A stretch of 64,000 nt of DNA from assembly GCF_022829285.1 (NCBI RefSeq), contig NZ_JAKSYI010000141.1:124001-188000 (forward strand), given 5' to 3'. Below, one piece after another: positions 47,588 to 56,170 of this stretch. The number at the start of each line of letters is the position of its first letter. Within the stretch, counting starts at the first letter, position 1. A program made the position numbers and the translations under genes. The notes beneath the pieces were generated by a model. It had not been told where the DNA came from. It ran no database searches and saw nothing but the letters and a program-made list of their open reading frames with translations. This stretch comes from Methylobacterium sp. J-078. Lineage in GTDB: Bacteria; Pseudomonadota; Alphaproteobacteria; Rhizobiales; Beijerinckiaceae.

Positions 47588-48064
47588 TTAAGCCTCCCCG
47601 CCGAAGCTGCGCTCGGGGCGGTCACCCCGGTCGCCGCGATCACCACGGTCGCCGCGATCGCGGTCGCCGCCGAATCCACCACCACCGAAGCCTTCGTCGT
47701 CACGACGACGGCCGCGCTCACGATCCTTGCGGTCGTCGCGGTCGCGCTTCTGCATCATCGCCGACGGCTCGGACTCGAGCTCCTCGACCCGGACGGTCAT
47801 GAAGCGCAGGACGTCCTCGGAGATCTGCATCTGGCGCTCCATCTCGGCGAGCGCCGCCGGGGGGGCGTCGACGTTGAGGAGCGTGAAATGCGCCTTGCGG
47901 TTCTTCTTGATGCGGTAGGCGAGGGACTTCACGCCCCACATCTCGATCTTCTCGACCTTGCCGCCATTGGCTTCGATGACGCCCTTGTAGGTCTCGACCA
48001 TGGTCTCGACCTGCTGGGCCGTCACGTCCTGGCGCGCCAGGAAGACGTGTTCGTAGAGAGGCAT
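47588..48064 (-). CDS. rpsF: 30S ribosomal protein S6
   Basis: A 158-residue protein. The first 95 residues are the S6 ferredoxin-like fold ([31 protein letters not shown]). The C-terminal 50 residues are a charged tail rich in Arg, Asp and Gly, with repeated RGD triplets near the end ([15 protein letters not shown]). Start at 48064 chosen by homology and an AAGGG 8 nt upstream. First gene of the block; it pairs with S18 in the ribosome. Confidence 0.97.
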   Translation of the reverse strand: MPLYEHVFLARQDVTAQQVETMVETYKGVIEANGGKVEKIEMWGVKSLAYRIKKNRKAHFTLLNVDAPPAALAEMERQMQISEDVLRFMTVRVEELESEPSAMMQKRDRDDRKDRERGRRRDDEGFGGGGFGGDRDRGDRGDRGDRGDRPERSFGGEA

Positions 48065-48220
48065 TAACGGGCCCTTCATATCCAAAGGGACCCGACGGCA
48101 CGGGATACGTGCGGGAAAGGGAGCGTCGGGCCGGTTCGTACGCGAGATCGCCCGGCGCCAAGCCCTTCGAGCCGTTTGAAGGCCCGAGCGGTTGATCGAA
48201 GGCGGAGACACGGGACGACG

Positions 48221-48266
48221 GGAAAACCCTCTTCAGGGTTCGGCCCTGTGCCGATGGAATCGGCAC
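48221..48266 (-). promoter_or_regulatory. Structured rpsF leader with a terminator-like hairpin
   Basis: Read on the minus strand, a perfect 8-bp hairpin (GTGCCGAT-TCC-ATCGGCAC, 48248-48266) is followed by AACCCT-GAAG-AGGGTT (48225-48240) running into TTTT-CC. This looks like an attenuator some 160 nt before rpsF and could mediate S6:S18 autoregulation. No direct motif match is claimed. Confidence 0.35.
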
Positions 48267-48328
48267 CGTCCGTTCAGCCCCCAGCCGGAGCGAACGCGAG
48301 GGGGTGCGCTTAAAGGAGTTGTTCGCGG

Positions 48329-48742
48329 TTGGCAAGTTCTGCGAGCATGCCGATAAGCGGTGTGATGGGTGTGCTGCCGAACCCCATCGGATCGAACCTG
48401 AGGGCGAGCGTGAACAGGTCGATGGAATTCAACCTCAGGGGCGATCTTGCGAAGCTCGATTCGTCGGCGCTGAACGACAGGATCGAACAGTTTTTCGCAG
48501 AATATGAGCGGCTTCGTGCGCCGATCGGGTTGGTCTCTCCGGTCAGGGCACCGTTTCTGCCCGAGTTCACGGGTCGCCCCAGATCACGAGGTCCATTTCG
48601 GGCGCTGATCTTCTACCAGATCATTTTGTTGATCGGGGGCGAGTTCTATTGGACGCGAAACGGTCGTCTCTACATCATCGAATGCGAGCTCAAGGACATG
48701 TTGGACGAATGTCAGCGTCGCATCGATCAGGGTGACCAATAG
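48329..48742 (+). CDS. Hypothetical protein, low-GC orphan
   Basis: A protein of up to 137 residues that I do not recognise. It has the segments ALNDRIEQFFAEYERLRA, one hydrophobic stretch (LIFYQIILLIGGEFYW) and a helical acidic tail IIECELKDMLDECQRR. AAGGAG (48313-48318) lies 10 nt before the TTG at 48329; ATG at 48347 and at 48422 are alternatives. GC is only 50% over 48601-48660 by hand count, far below its neighbours, suggesting acquired DNA. It is on the plus strand between two minus-strand blocks. Confidence 0.55.
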   Translation: MASSASMPISGVMGVLPNPIGSNLRASVNRSMEFNLRGDLAKLDSSALNDRIEQFFAEYERLRAPIGLVSPVRAPFLPEFTGRPRSRGPFRALIFYQIILLIGGEFYWTRNGRLYIIECELKDMLDECQRRIDQGDQ

Positions 48743-48759
48743 AATTCGCGCCTCGATCG

Positions 48760-49464
48760 TCAGGCGTCGGGATTGCGCCCCATGGTTCGACGCTCGATCG
48801 CCTCGACGCTCTCGACCGCTTCGTGACGGCGCAGGCGCTTGGTCAGGGCGTCGAGCGCGCCGCGATCCACGTGCACGAGGCAGAGGGTGATCTCGTCGCG
48901 ATCGTCGGAGGCGCCCTGGCGGATCACGATCTGGCGCAGCTTTCCGGCACAGGGACCGGCCAGGATGCGGAGGCGCTCGGTGGTCAGGAGACCGTGCCGG
49001 GCCACCACACGCAGGTCGTGGCGCTGACGCCGCGCGCGGTAGCGCTCCTCGATCGGCTTCATGCCGGCGAGGATGGCGAGCACGATGACGGTCGTGGCGA
49101 TGGCCGGCACGTAGAGGCCGCCGCCGGCCGCGAGGCCGATGGCCGCGACCGCCCAGAGGCTGGCGGCCGTGGTCAGGCCCTTCACCACCTCACCGCGCAG
49201 CAGGATGGTGCCCGCCCCGAGAAACCCGATGCCCGAGACGACCTGTGCGGCGACGCGGGACGGGTCGAGGGTGACGTTCGGCCGTCCGAGGATGTCCGCG
49301 AACCCGAAGGCGGAGACGATCATCAGCAGGCAGGAGCCGACGCAGACCAGCATGTGCGTGCGCATGCCGGCGGCCCAGACCAGGCGCTCGCGCTCGAAAC
49401 CGATCACGCTGCCGAGGAGTGCGGCCGCCAGCAGGCGGCCGATCATGTCGAGGTTACTCAGCAT
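48760..49464 (-). CDS. MgtC/SapB family membrane protein
   Basis: A 234-residue inner-membrane protein. The first 130 residues hold about five helices with GSVIGFERE, GMRTHMLVCVG and GIGFLGAGTIL, the MgtC hallmark. The C-terminal 90 residues are a soluble ACT-like domain. MgtC proteins help growth in low magnesium and acid; some homologues affect ATP synthase. It follows a small PepSY gene by 48 nt on the same strand. Confidence 0.9.
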   Translation of the reverse strand: MLSNLDMIGRLLAAALLGSVIGFERERLVWAAGMRTHMLVCVGSCLLMIVSAFGFADILGRPNVTLDPSRVAAQVVSGIGFLGAGTILLRGEVVKGLTTAASLWAVAAIGLAAGGGLYVPAIATTVIVLAILAGMKPIEERYRARRQRHDLRVVARHGLLTTERLRILAGPCAGKLRQIVIRQGASDDRDEITLCLVHVDRGALDALTKRLRRHEAVESVEAIERRTMGRNPDA

Positions 49465-49512
49465 GCTGCGTCCCTCGTCACGCGAGCGGGATCCGGCAGC
49501 CGGGGCATGCCC

Positions 49513-49776
49513 TCACGTGTCGGGCTTCTCCGACAGGATGGCGCCGGTCTTCGGGTCGGCGTGGAACTGCATCTTCACGCCGTTCTTCACACCCTCGCCC
49601 TCCCAATGGCCGTCATCGGCCTCGAATTCGGTGATGCTGGTATAGCCCGCCGCCATCAGCTTCTGCTTGACCTGATCGGCCGGCATCCAGTCGGCCCCGG
49701 GCGTATCCGCACTCGACGGGCCGACGGCGCCGGCACTCAGGGCGAGGGCGAGCAAAAGGGTCGCGAATCGGTTCAT
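49513..49776 (-). CDS. Small secreted PepSY-domain protein
   Basis: An 87-residue protein with a signal peptide (FATLLLALALSAGAV, cleavage about residue 22) and one PepSY-like domain (LMAAGYTSITEFEADDGHWEG). The start at 49776 is supported by GGGAGG just upstream. PepSY domains inhibit peptidases or bind partners in the periplasm. It is probably cotranscribed with the MgtC-like gene. Confidence 0.8.
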   Translation of the reverse strand: MNRFATLLLALALSAGAVGPSSADTPGADWMPADQVKQKLMAAGYTSITEFEADDGHWEGEGVKNGVKMQFHADPKTGAILSEKPDT

Positions 49777-49840
49777 GAGGCACCTCCCGCTGATATAGCC
49801 GGCTATCAAACGAAGGCTGGGCGCTCCGGTTCCGCGGGCG

Positions 49841-50593
49841 TCAGGCGCTCCCACCGGCGAACACGGCGGCGATGTCGGCCTCGTCCAGGATGCGGTAGGC
49901 GCCGGGCCCGAGATCCGCCGGCAGGTCCAGGCCGCCAACGCGGTCGCGGTGCAGGGCGGTGACGTGGTTGCCGATCGCCGCGAACATGCGCCGGACCTGA
50001 TGGTAACGGCCCTCGTGCAGGGTGACCACCGCGCCCGTCTCGCCCTCGGCCTCGAAGCCGACCGGCAGCAGGGGCTTCTCCTCGCCCTCCAGCATCAGGG
50101 TGCCGGCGGAAAAGATCGCGGCCTCGCCGCCGGTCAGGGGCCGGTCGAGGGTGACGCGGTAGCGCTTGGCTACGTTTGCTTTCGGGGCGATGATCCGGTG
50201 CAGCAGGGCGCCGTCGTCCGTGAGCAGCAGGAGACCGGAGGTTTCCTTGTCGAGGCGGCCGACCGTGGAGAGGGCCGGATCCCGCCGCCGCCAGCGCTCG
50301 GGCAGCAGGCCGTAGACCAGGGGGCCCACCTCCTTGTGCGAGCAGGTGACGCCCAGGGGCTTGTGCAGCATCAGGGTCAGGCCCGGGGGTGGATCGAGGG
50401 GTTCGCCGTCGATCGTCATCCGCTGCGCGAGGTCCGGCGTCACCGGAATGCGCTGGTCGGCATCGCGCAGGGGCACGCCGTCCAGCACCACGAGGCCGGC
50501 CCGGGTCAGCAGCCCGATCTCACGGCGGGAGCCGTAGCCCATGTTGGCGAGCAGCCGGTCGAGGCGCAGGTTGGCGGCCTTGGTCTTCGTCAC
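49841..50593 (-). CDS. rsuA: 16S rRNA pseudouridine synthase, RsuA family
   Basis: A 250-residue enzyme with an N-terminal S4 RNA-binding domain (RLDRLLANMGYGSRRE) and the catalytic domain with the family II motif GRLDKETSGLLLLTDDG, whose aspartate is essential. HQVRRMFAAIGNHV is the conserved C-terminal motif. The start is GTG, overlapping the stop of the methyltransferase gene upstream (GTGA). RsuA, modifying U516 of 16S rRNA, is the best fit. Confidence 0.88.
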   Translation of the reverse strand: MTKTKAANLRLDRLLANMGYGSRREIGLLTRAGLVVLDGVPLRDADQRIPVTPDLAQRMTIDGEPLDPPPGLTLMLHKPLGVTCSHKEVGPLVYGLLPERWRRRDPALSTVGRLDKETSGLLLLTDDGALLHRIIAPKANVAKRYRVTLDRPLTGGEAAIFSAGTLMLEGEEKPLLPVGFEAEGETGAVVTLHEGRYHQVRRMFAAIGNHVTALHRDRVGGLDLPADLGPGAYRILDEADIAAVFAGGSA

Positions 50594-51525
50594 CGGCGCG
50601 CCTCGTAGATCTTGTAGCCGCCCGCCGACGCCTTGAGTGCCACGGCCTTGAAGGCGGCGTTCAGGGGCGCCTCGTAGGGCAGGTGGGTGTTGGCCGTGAG
50701 CCAGAGGCTGCCGCCGGGGCGCAGGGCCTCCGCCGCCCGGGCGATGAAGGCCTGGCCGAGGGCTTGGTCCTCGGCGCCGCCGTCGTGGAAGGGCGGATTC
50801 ATCACCACGAAGTCGAGGCGGCTGAGCCCGAGGCCGCCGGCGCGGATGTCGGCCCAGCGCAGGGTCGCGCGGGGATCGCCGACGTTGCGGGTCGCCATCT
50901 CGACGGCCCGCCGGTCGATGTCGACCAGGGTCAACCCCGTCACCTTCGGCGAGGCCAGGACCGCCCGGGCGAGGATGCCGAGGCCGCAGCCGAAATCGGC
51001 GCCGGTGCCGGCGAGGGGCGGCAGGTTGGCCAGGAGCAGGGCGGTGCCCGGATCGAGACGATCGTAGGAGAAGATCCCCGCCTGACTGCAGAGCGCGAGG
51101 TTGTCGATGTGGCGCGGGCCGCCCTCGTGGATCGCCTCTTCGAGGCCGCTTACCGTTTCGGGGCGCGTCAACGCGCAGATGCGGTGGTGCCGGCGGGCCT
51201 CCTCGTGCACGGTGCAGCCGAAGCCCGCCAGTTCCTTGCCGAGCCGGCTGCCGCCGCGATCCTTCGGGGCCAGGGCGGTCAGCCGGCCGCCGGGCCGCAG
51301 GGCCTGGAGGGCGAGGGCGAGCACGTAGCGCCGCTCGAGGGTGCCGGCCGGTGCCAGGACGTCGACGCGCTCAAGGCCACCGGGGGCGAGATCCTCCAGG
51401 CGGGCGGCACCCGGGATCAGGGGCGAGACCTGCAGGGCGGTCTCGGCCACCTGGACCAGTTCGAGGGGCGGCGCGCCGTAGACGGCTTCCGGGGCGGGCG
51501 CTTCCGAGACGGGTATGCGGGACAT
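50590..51525 (-). CDS. Class I rRNA methyltransferase, RsmC-like
   Basis: A 311-residue SAM-dependent methyltransferase. An N-terminal pseudo-Rossmann domain precedes the catalytic domain with ADFGCGLGILARAV (SAM-binding) and VMNPPFHDG, the NPPF motif of N2-guanine methyltransferases such as RsmC and RlmG. ATG at 51525 was taken over a longer frame with low-complexity sequence. It is translationally coupled to the pseudouridine synthase gene, consistent with a shared role in rRNA maturation. Confidence 0.88.
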   Translation of the reverse strand: MSRIPVSEAPAPEAVYGAPPLELVQVAETALQVSPLIPGAARLEDLAPGGLERVDVLAPAGTLERRYVLALALQALRPGGRLTALAPKDRGGSRLGKELAGFGCTVHEEARRHHRICALTRPETVSGLEEAIHEGGPRHIDNLALCSQAGIFSYDRLDPGTALLLANLPPLAGTGADFGCGLGILARAVLASPKVTGLTLVDIDRRAVEMATRNVGDPRATLRWADIRAGGLGLSRLDFVVMNPPFHDGGAEDQALGQAFIARAAEALRPGGSLWLTANTHLPYEAPLNAAFKAVALKASAGGYKIYEARR

Positions 51526-51654
51526 CGTAACGGGATCCGGCGCGACGGCGCGCGCGCCTCGACGGCTCAGGGCGTGACAGGAAATCGGGAGGCTCGGGCC
51601 ACCGCGCGGCGAGAATCGTCGCGGGGGCCGGTCTCCCGTCCTCATAGCCCATGC

Positions 51655-52653
51655 TCAGCCGCGCGGGAACTCCAGACCCATCTCCCGGTAGCGCGCCGGA
51701 TCGTCCGCCCAGTTCTCCCGCACCTTGACGTGCAGGAAGAGGTGGACCGTCTGCTCGGCCGCTTCCGCGATCTCGTGGCGGGCGGCCTGCCCGATGGCCT
51801 TGATGGTCTGGCCGCCCTTGCCGAGCACGATGGAGCGCTGGCTCTCGCGCTCCACGAAGATGGTCTGCTCGATGCGCACCGAGCCGTCGGGGCGGACCTG
51901 CCACTGGTCGGTCTCGACGGTGGAGCGGTAGGGCAGTTCCTCGTGCAGGCGGTCGTAGAGCTTTTCGCGGGTGATCTCGGCGGCGAGCATCCGGATCGGC
52001 GCGTCGGAGACCTGGTCCTCCGGGTAGAGCCAGGGGCTCTTCGGCATCATGCCGGCGAGCGTCGACTTCAGCGTCTCGATGCCGTCGCCGTTGAGCGCCG
52101 AGACCATGAAGGTGTGCTGGAACGGGATGCGCTCATTCAGCGAGGCCGCGAGAGCCAACAGGCGGTCGCGGGGGATCAGGTCGATCTTGTTGAGGATCAG
52201 CACCTTGGGGCGCTTCACGTCCGGCAGCTTGGCCAGGATCGCCTCGACCTCCTCGGTCACGCCCTTGCGGGCATCGATGAGGAGGCAGACCGCGTCGGCA
52301 TCCGAGGCGCCGCTCCAGGCCGAGTGCACCATCGCCCGGTCGAGGCGGCGCTTCGGCGCGAAGATCCCGGGCGTGTCGACGAGGATGATCTGTGCGGTCT
52401 CGTGCATGACGATGCCGCGCACCAGCGCCCGGGTCGTCTGGACCTTGCGCGAGACGATCGAGACCTTGGTGCCGACGAGGCTGTTCAGGAGCGTCGACTT
52501 GCCGGCATTGGGGATGCCGATCAGCGCGACGAAGCCCGCGGTGGTGTTCTCCGGCATCGTCACGGCGGGCCGCGGCTGCAGCGGCGGCGGGGCGAAATCG
52601 TCGTCGCCGTCGAACTCGTCGTCCGGCACATCGTCGTCAGGCATCTGGGGCAT
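51655..52653 (-). CDS. era: GTPase Era
   Basis: A 332-residue GTPase for 16S rRNA maturation and 30S assembly. GIPNAGKST, DTPGIF and NKIDL are the G motifs; the C-terminal KH domain carries SIVLGKGGQTIKAIG. A strongly acidic N-terminal extension of about 35 residues precedes the G domain; an internal ATG (52557) would omit it. The longest start overlaps the rnc stop by 17 nt, so the two are coupled. Confidence 0.95.
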   Translation of the reverse strand: MPQMPDDDVPDDEFDGDDDFAPPPLQPRPAVTMPENTTAGFVALIGIPNAGKSTLLNSLVGTKVSIVSRKVQTTRALVRGIVMHETAQIILVDTPGIFAPKRRLDRAMVHSAWSGASDADAVCLLIDARKGVTEEVEAILAKLPDVKRPKVLILNKIDLIPRDRLLALAASLNERIPFQHTFMVSALNGDGIETLKSTLAGMMPKSPWLYPEDQVSDAPIRMLAAEITREKLYDRLHEELPYRSTVETDQWQVRPDGSVRIEQTIFVERESQRSIVLGKGGQTIKAIGQAARHEIAEAAEQTVHLFLHVKVRENWADDPARYREMGLEFPRG

Positions 52654-53431
52654 GTCCTTCGTCGACGTCCGCCGACGTCACCTGGGTTCGGGAGGGATCG
52701 GGGCCGGTGATCTCGCGCTCCAGCACGAGGCGGGCGGCCTCCTGCTCGGCCAGACGCTTCGAGGGGCCGACCCCGATGCCAGGGTCCAGGCCCTCGACAC
52801 GCACGGCGATCCGGAAGACGGGGGCGTGGTCGGGGCCGGAGCGCTCGACCACGTCGTAGACGGGAATCGGCAGGGCGCGGGCCATCGCCCATTCCTGCAG
52901 GGCCGACTTGGCGTCCCGGCCGCGGGGGGCCGCCGTGTCGGTGTCGGGCGTGAAGGCGGCGTTCACGATGACCTTGGCGGCCTCGTAGCCGGCATCGAGG
53001 TAGACCGCGCCGAGGATCGATTCGCAGACATCGGCCAGGATAGTCTGGTTGCGGCGGCCGCCGCTCTGGATCTCGCCGGGTCCGAGCGAGAGGTGGGGGC
53101 CGACATCCCACACCGTGGCGACGGCCGCGCAGGTCTCGCGGCGGACGAGGCCGGCCAGACGCCGGGACAATTCGCCCTCGTCCGCGCCCGGAAAGGCCTC
53201 GTAGAGGAGATCGCCGATGGCGAGGCCGAGGACGCGGTCGCCGAGGAATTCCAGCCGCTGATAGCTGCCGAGGCGGCCGTTGCCGCCGGCCTTGCTCACG
53301 TGAGTCAGGGCGAGGACGAGGAGTTTCGGGTCCGCGAAGACGTGGCCGATCCGGGCCTCGAGCACGGCGAGGCTGGGCTTGGGACGGGGCGCGCGCCGCG
53401 CCCGGCTGGAGGGACGCGCCTCTTCGGTCAC
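52637..53431 (-). CDS. rnc: Ribonuclease III
   Basis: A 264-residue double-strand-specific endoribonuclease that processes rRNA precursors. Catalytic domain signature QRLEFLGDRVLGLAI with the acidic residues of the active site, and ILADVCESILGAVYLDAG; then a dsRNA-binding domain (about 180-245, GVGPSKRLAEQEAARLV). It lies between lepB and era in the usual alphaproteobacterial order. Confidence 0.96.
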   Translation of the reverse strand: MTEEARPSSRARRAPRPKPSLAVLEARIGHVFADPKLLVLALTHVSKAGGNGRLGSYQRLEFLGDRVLGLAIGDLLYEAFPGADEGELSRRLAGLVRRETCAAVATVWDVGPHLSLGPGEIQSGGRRNQTILADVCESILGAVYLDAGYEAAKVIVNAAFTPDTDTAAPRGRDAKSALQEWAMARALPIPVYDVVERSGPDHAPVFRIAVRVEGLDPGIGVGPSKRLAEQEAARLVLEREITGPDPSRTQVTSADVDEGHAPDA

Positions 53432-53444
53432 GATGTGCTGCGTC

Positions 53445-54245
53445 CTAGTGAATGGCCGTGAAGAGCCGGTTCCAGCGCACTTTCGCCGGCCAGTTCCAGA
53501 TCTGCCACGCCGGGGTGCCCTCGTCGATGGAGAAGAAGATCATCTCCGCGCGCCCGACGAAGTTCTCGAAGGGTACGAAGCCCACATTGGCGAGATCCCG
53601 CGAATCGGTCGAGTTGTCGCGGTTGTCGCCCATCATGAAGAACCGGCCCTGCGGCACGGTGTAGGGCTCGGTGTTGTCCCAGTAGCCGTTGTCGCCGTCG
53701 CGCTCGATCACCCGGTGGGTGACGCCGTTGGGCAGGGTCTCGAGGTACTGCTCGGCCTTGGCCTGCTCGCCGTAGGGCCCGGTCGTCTCGAACGGCGCGA
53801 TCTTCTCGCGCTTGACCGGCACGTCGTTGATGTAGAGGAGCCCGGCCTTCATCTGGACCTTGTCGCCCGGCAGGCCGATGACGCGCTTGATGTAGTCGGT
53901 GGAATTGTCCTTGGGCAGCTTGAACACCGCGATGTCGCCGCGCTTGGGCTCGGCCGCCCAGATCCGCCCGTCGGCCGTGAACGGCAGGTACTCGCTCAGG
54001 GGCAGGGAGTATTTCGAGTAGCCGTAGGAATATTTCGAGACGAACAGGTAGTCGCCGATCAGCAGCGTCGGCACGAGGGAGCCCGACGGGATGTTGAAGG
54101 GCTGAAAGAGAAGCGTGCGCACCACGAGGGCGATGAGCAGGGCCTGCCCGCCGACCTTCAGCGTCTCCTTGATGCTCGCCCAAGTGCCGGTTTCGGCGGC
54201 CTTCAGGTCACGCTTCGTCTGGTGGTCCACGCGGGCACGTTCCAT
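53445..54245 (-). CDS. lepB: Signal peptidase I
   Basis: A 266-residue membrane serine protease that removes Sec signal peptides. One N-terminal helix (about 32-48), then IPSGSLVPTL with the catalytic Ser56, DYIKRVIGLPGD with Lys120, and MMGDNRDNSTDSR. The usual methionine after the catalytic serine is leucine here, an accepted variant. Start at 54245 begins a short cytosolic N-terminus. Confidence 0.96.
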   Translation of the reverse strand: MERARVDHQTKRDLKAAETGTWASIKETLKVGGQALLIALVVRTLLFQPFNIPSGSLVPTLLIGDYLFVSKYSYGYSKYSLPLSEYLPFTADGRIWAAEPKRGDIAVFKLPKDNSTDYIKRVIGLPGDKVQMKAGLLYINDVPVKREKIAPFETTGPYGEQAKAEQYLETLPNGVTHRVIERDGDNGYWDNTEPYTVPQGRFFMMGDNRDNSTDSRDLANVGFVPFENFVGRAEMIFFSIDEGTPAWQIWNWPAKVRWNRLFTAIH

Positions 54246-54361
54246 CTGGCTGCCATCTCCGGTCCGACGCTGCCGCCCGGATTCCGGGCGGCTTCCGTCG
54301 TCGACGGTCGAGCGGCGGCATAGACCATGCGCAAAGGCGCCGCAACGCGGGGCGTCGTCGG

Positions 54362-54775
54362 CTAAGTCCCCGCCGTGCTCTCCGGCACCGCCTCGATGAT
54401 CACGAAGGCCTGAGCCATGGGCGGATCGTCCGTGAGGGTGATGTGCAGCTTCGGCACGTGGCCGTCCGGCACCATCGCGGCGAGGTGCTCGGCCGCCGCT
54501 CCGGTGAGGCGAAGGGTCGGGCGCCCCCCGGGCAGATTGACCACCTCCATGTCCCTCCAGAACACGCCCCGGGCGATGCCGGTGCCGAGCGCCTTGGCGC
54601 AGGCCTCCTTGGCGGCGAAGCGCCGGGCGTAGGATGGCGCGCGCGCCGCGCGGCCGTCGCACTTGGCCCGCTCGCCGTCCGTGAAGACCCGGTGGGTGAA
54701 GCGCTCGCCGTAGCGGGCGAGCGACTTCTCGATCCGGCGGATGTCGCAGAGGTCGGAGCCGATGCCGAGAATCAT
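54362..54775 (-). CDS. acpS: Holo-[acyl-carrier-protein] synthase
   Basis: A 137-residue phosphopantetheinyl transferase that activates the acyl carrier protein. [13 protein letters not shown] (Mg-binding aspartate) and [16 protein letters not shown] (glutamate) are the two signature motifs. The ATG overlaps the pdxJ stop by 4 nt (54772-54775), so both are translated together. Confidence 0.95.
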   Translation of the reverse strand: MILGIGSDLCDIRRIEKSLARYGERFTHRVFTDGERAKCDGRAARAPSYARRFAAKEACAKALGTGIARGVFWRDMEVVNLPGGRPTLRLTGAAAEHLAAMVPDGHVPKLHITLTDDPPMAQAFVIIEAVPESTAGT

Positions 54776-55533
54776 GCCCGCGCCGCCTCCATGGCCGCGC
54801 GCATGTCGCGGATCGCCTGGGGCAGGCCGACGAAGATCGCCTCGCCGATCAGGGCGTGGCCGATGTTGAGCTCCGCGATCTCGGGCAGGGCCGCCACCGG
54901 GCCGACGCTGTCGAGGGCGAGGCCGTGGCCGGCATGGATCTCGAGGCCGATCCCCGCCCCGTAGGTGGCCGCGCGGGTGATCCGGCCGAGTTCGTGCGCG
55001 GTGCGGGCGGCATCGCCCTCGGCCACCGCCTCGCAGTAGCTGCCGGTGTGCAGCTCCACCACCGGGGCGCCGAGCCGCCGGGCCGCGTCCATCACCGCCT
55101 CGTCCGGCTCGACGAAGAGCGAGACGCGGATGCCGGCTTGCCCCAGGCGGGCGACGCAGGGGAGCAGGGATTCGTACGCGCCGACGATGTCCAGGCCGCC
55201 CTCGGTGGTGCGCTCCTCGCGCTTTTCCGGCACGAGGCAGGCCGCGTGCGGCTTGAGGCGGATCGCCATCCCGATCATCTCGTCGGTGGCCGCCATCTCG
55301 AAGTTGAGGGGAACGGTGAGGACGCGCGCCAGGGTCTCCACGTCGGCGTCCCGGATGTGGCGCCGATCCTCGCGCAGGTGCGCGGTGATGCCGTCCGCCC
55401 CGGCCGCGACCGCGGCTTGCGCCGCGCGAATCGGGTCCGGCGCCGTGCCGCCGCGGGCGTTCCGCACCGTGGCGACGTGGTCGATGTTCACCCCGAGCCG
55501 GAGGCGATTCGGGGATGGGGCGGAGGTGGACAT
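54772..55533 (-). CDS. pdxJ: Pyridoxine 5'-phosphate synthase
   Basis: A 253-residue TIM-barrel enzyme that condenses 1-deoxyxylulose 5-phosphate with 3-amino-2-oxopropyl phosphate to pyridoxine 5'-phosphate. [29 protein letters not shown] and [10 protein letters not shown] are diagnostic. It starts at 55533 and leads the block pdxJ-acpS-lepB-rnc-era. Confidence 0.96.
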   Translation of the reverse strand: MSTSAPSPNRLRLGVNIDHVATVRNARGGTAPDPIRAAQAAVAAGADGITAHLREDRRHIRDADVETLARVLTVPLNFEMAATDEMIGMAIRLKPHAACLVPEKREERTTEGGLDIVGAYESLLPCVARLGQAGIRVSLFVEPDEAVMDAARRLGAPVVELHTGSYCEAVAEGDAARTAHELGRITRAATYGAGIGLEIHAGHGLALDSVGPVAALPEIAELNIGHALIGEAIFVGLPQAIRDMRAAMEAARA

Positions 55534-55628
55534 CGCGGCGGACTCCGAACGGGCACACGGCACCCTGACGGACGGGCACACGCGCCCCTACATAGGCGAG
55601 ACGGAGCTTGAGGGGGATACGGCGCGCG

Positions 55629-56003
55629 ATGGGTTTTCTCGACGGACTGCTCGGCCATGGCAGCGATCTCACGCCCGCGGAGGTGAACGAGCAGCTGACC
55701 GGCATCCTCACGCAGGGGGAATCGGTCCAGGTCGCCTTCCGCATCCTGCGCGACCTGATCGTCTTTACCGACCGGCGCCTGATTCTGGTGGACAAGCAGG
55801 GTCTTACCGGCCGCAAGGTCTCGTACATGACCGTGCCCTACCGGGCGATCACGTCGTTCTCCGTGGAGACGGCGGGCAGCTTCGACCTCGATTCCGAGCT
55901 CGCCATCTGGGTTTCGGGCCGGGCCGAGCCGATCCGCAAGACCCTGAAGCGGGGCGCCAACATCCTAGCGATCCAGCAGGCGATCGCGGCCTCGATCCGC
56001 TGA
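55629..56003 (+). CDS. Bacterial PH-domain protein (bPH_1 family)
   Basis: A 124-residue cytosolic protein with one pleckstrin-homology-like domain. [17 protein letters not shown] and [18 protein letters not shown] are typical of the YvbH/bPH_1 family, and [10 protein letters not shown] follows. Function unknown. It is divergent from pdxJ and precedes the rpsB leader. Confidence 0.85.
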   Translation: MGFLDGLLGHGSDLTPAEVNEQLTGILTQGESVQVAFRILRDLIVFTDRRLILVDKQGLTGRKVSYMTVPYRAITSFSVETAGSFDLDSELAIWVSGRAEPIRKTLKRGANILAIQQAIAASIR

Positions 56004-56078
56004 CCGCGGCTGCGTCGGCAAACCTTGCCTCGGCGGGCGGCCTCTGTTAAGGCCCCGCCCATTCCACACGCGGAGCCG

Positions 56079-56098
56079 GCCTCATGCCTGAATGAGGC
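56079..56098 (+). promoter_or_regulatory. rpsB leader hairpin
   Basis: GCCTCAT (56079-56085) and ATGAGGC (56092-56098) form a perfect 7-bp stem with a 6-nt loop in the rpsB leader, 72 nt before the start codon. Such leader hairpins often mediate S2 autoregulation. A larger GC hairpin with a bulge lies just upstream near 56034-56060. Confidence 0.4.
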
Positions 56099-56170
56099 GT
56101 TTCCGGTGGTCGCCGCCCCTCGGGCGCGATCGCTTCCTCCGCGGCGGTACCAACCGGAGAGTACACAGAC

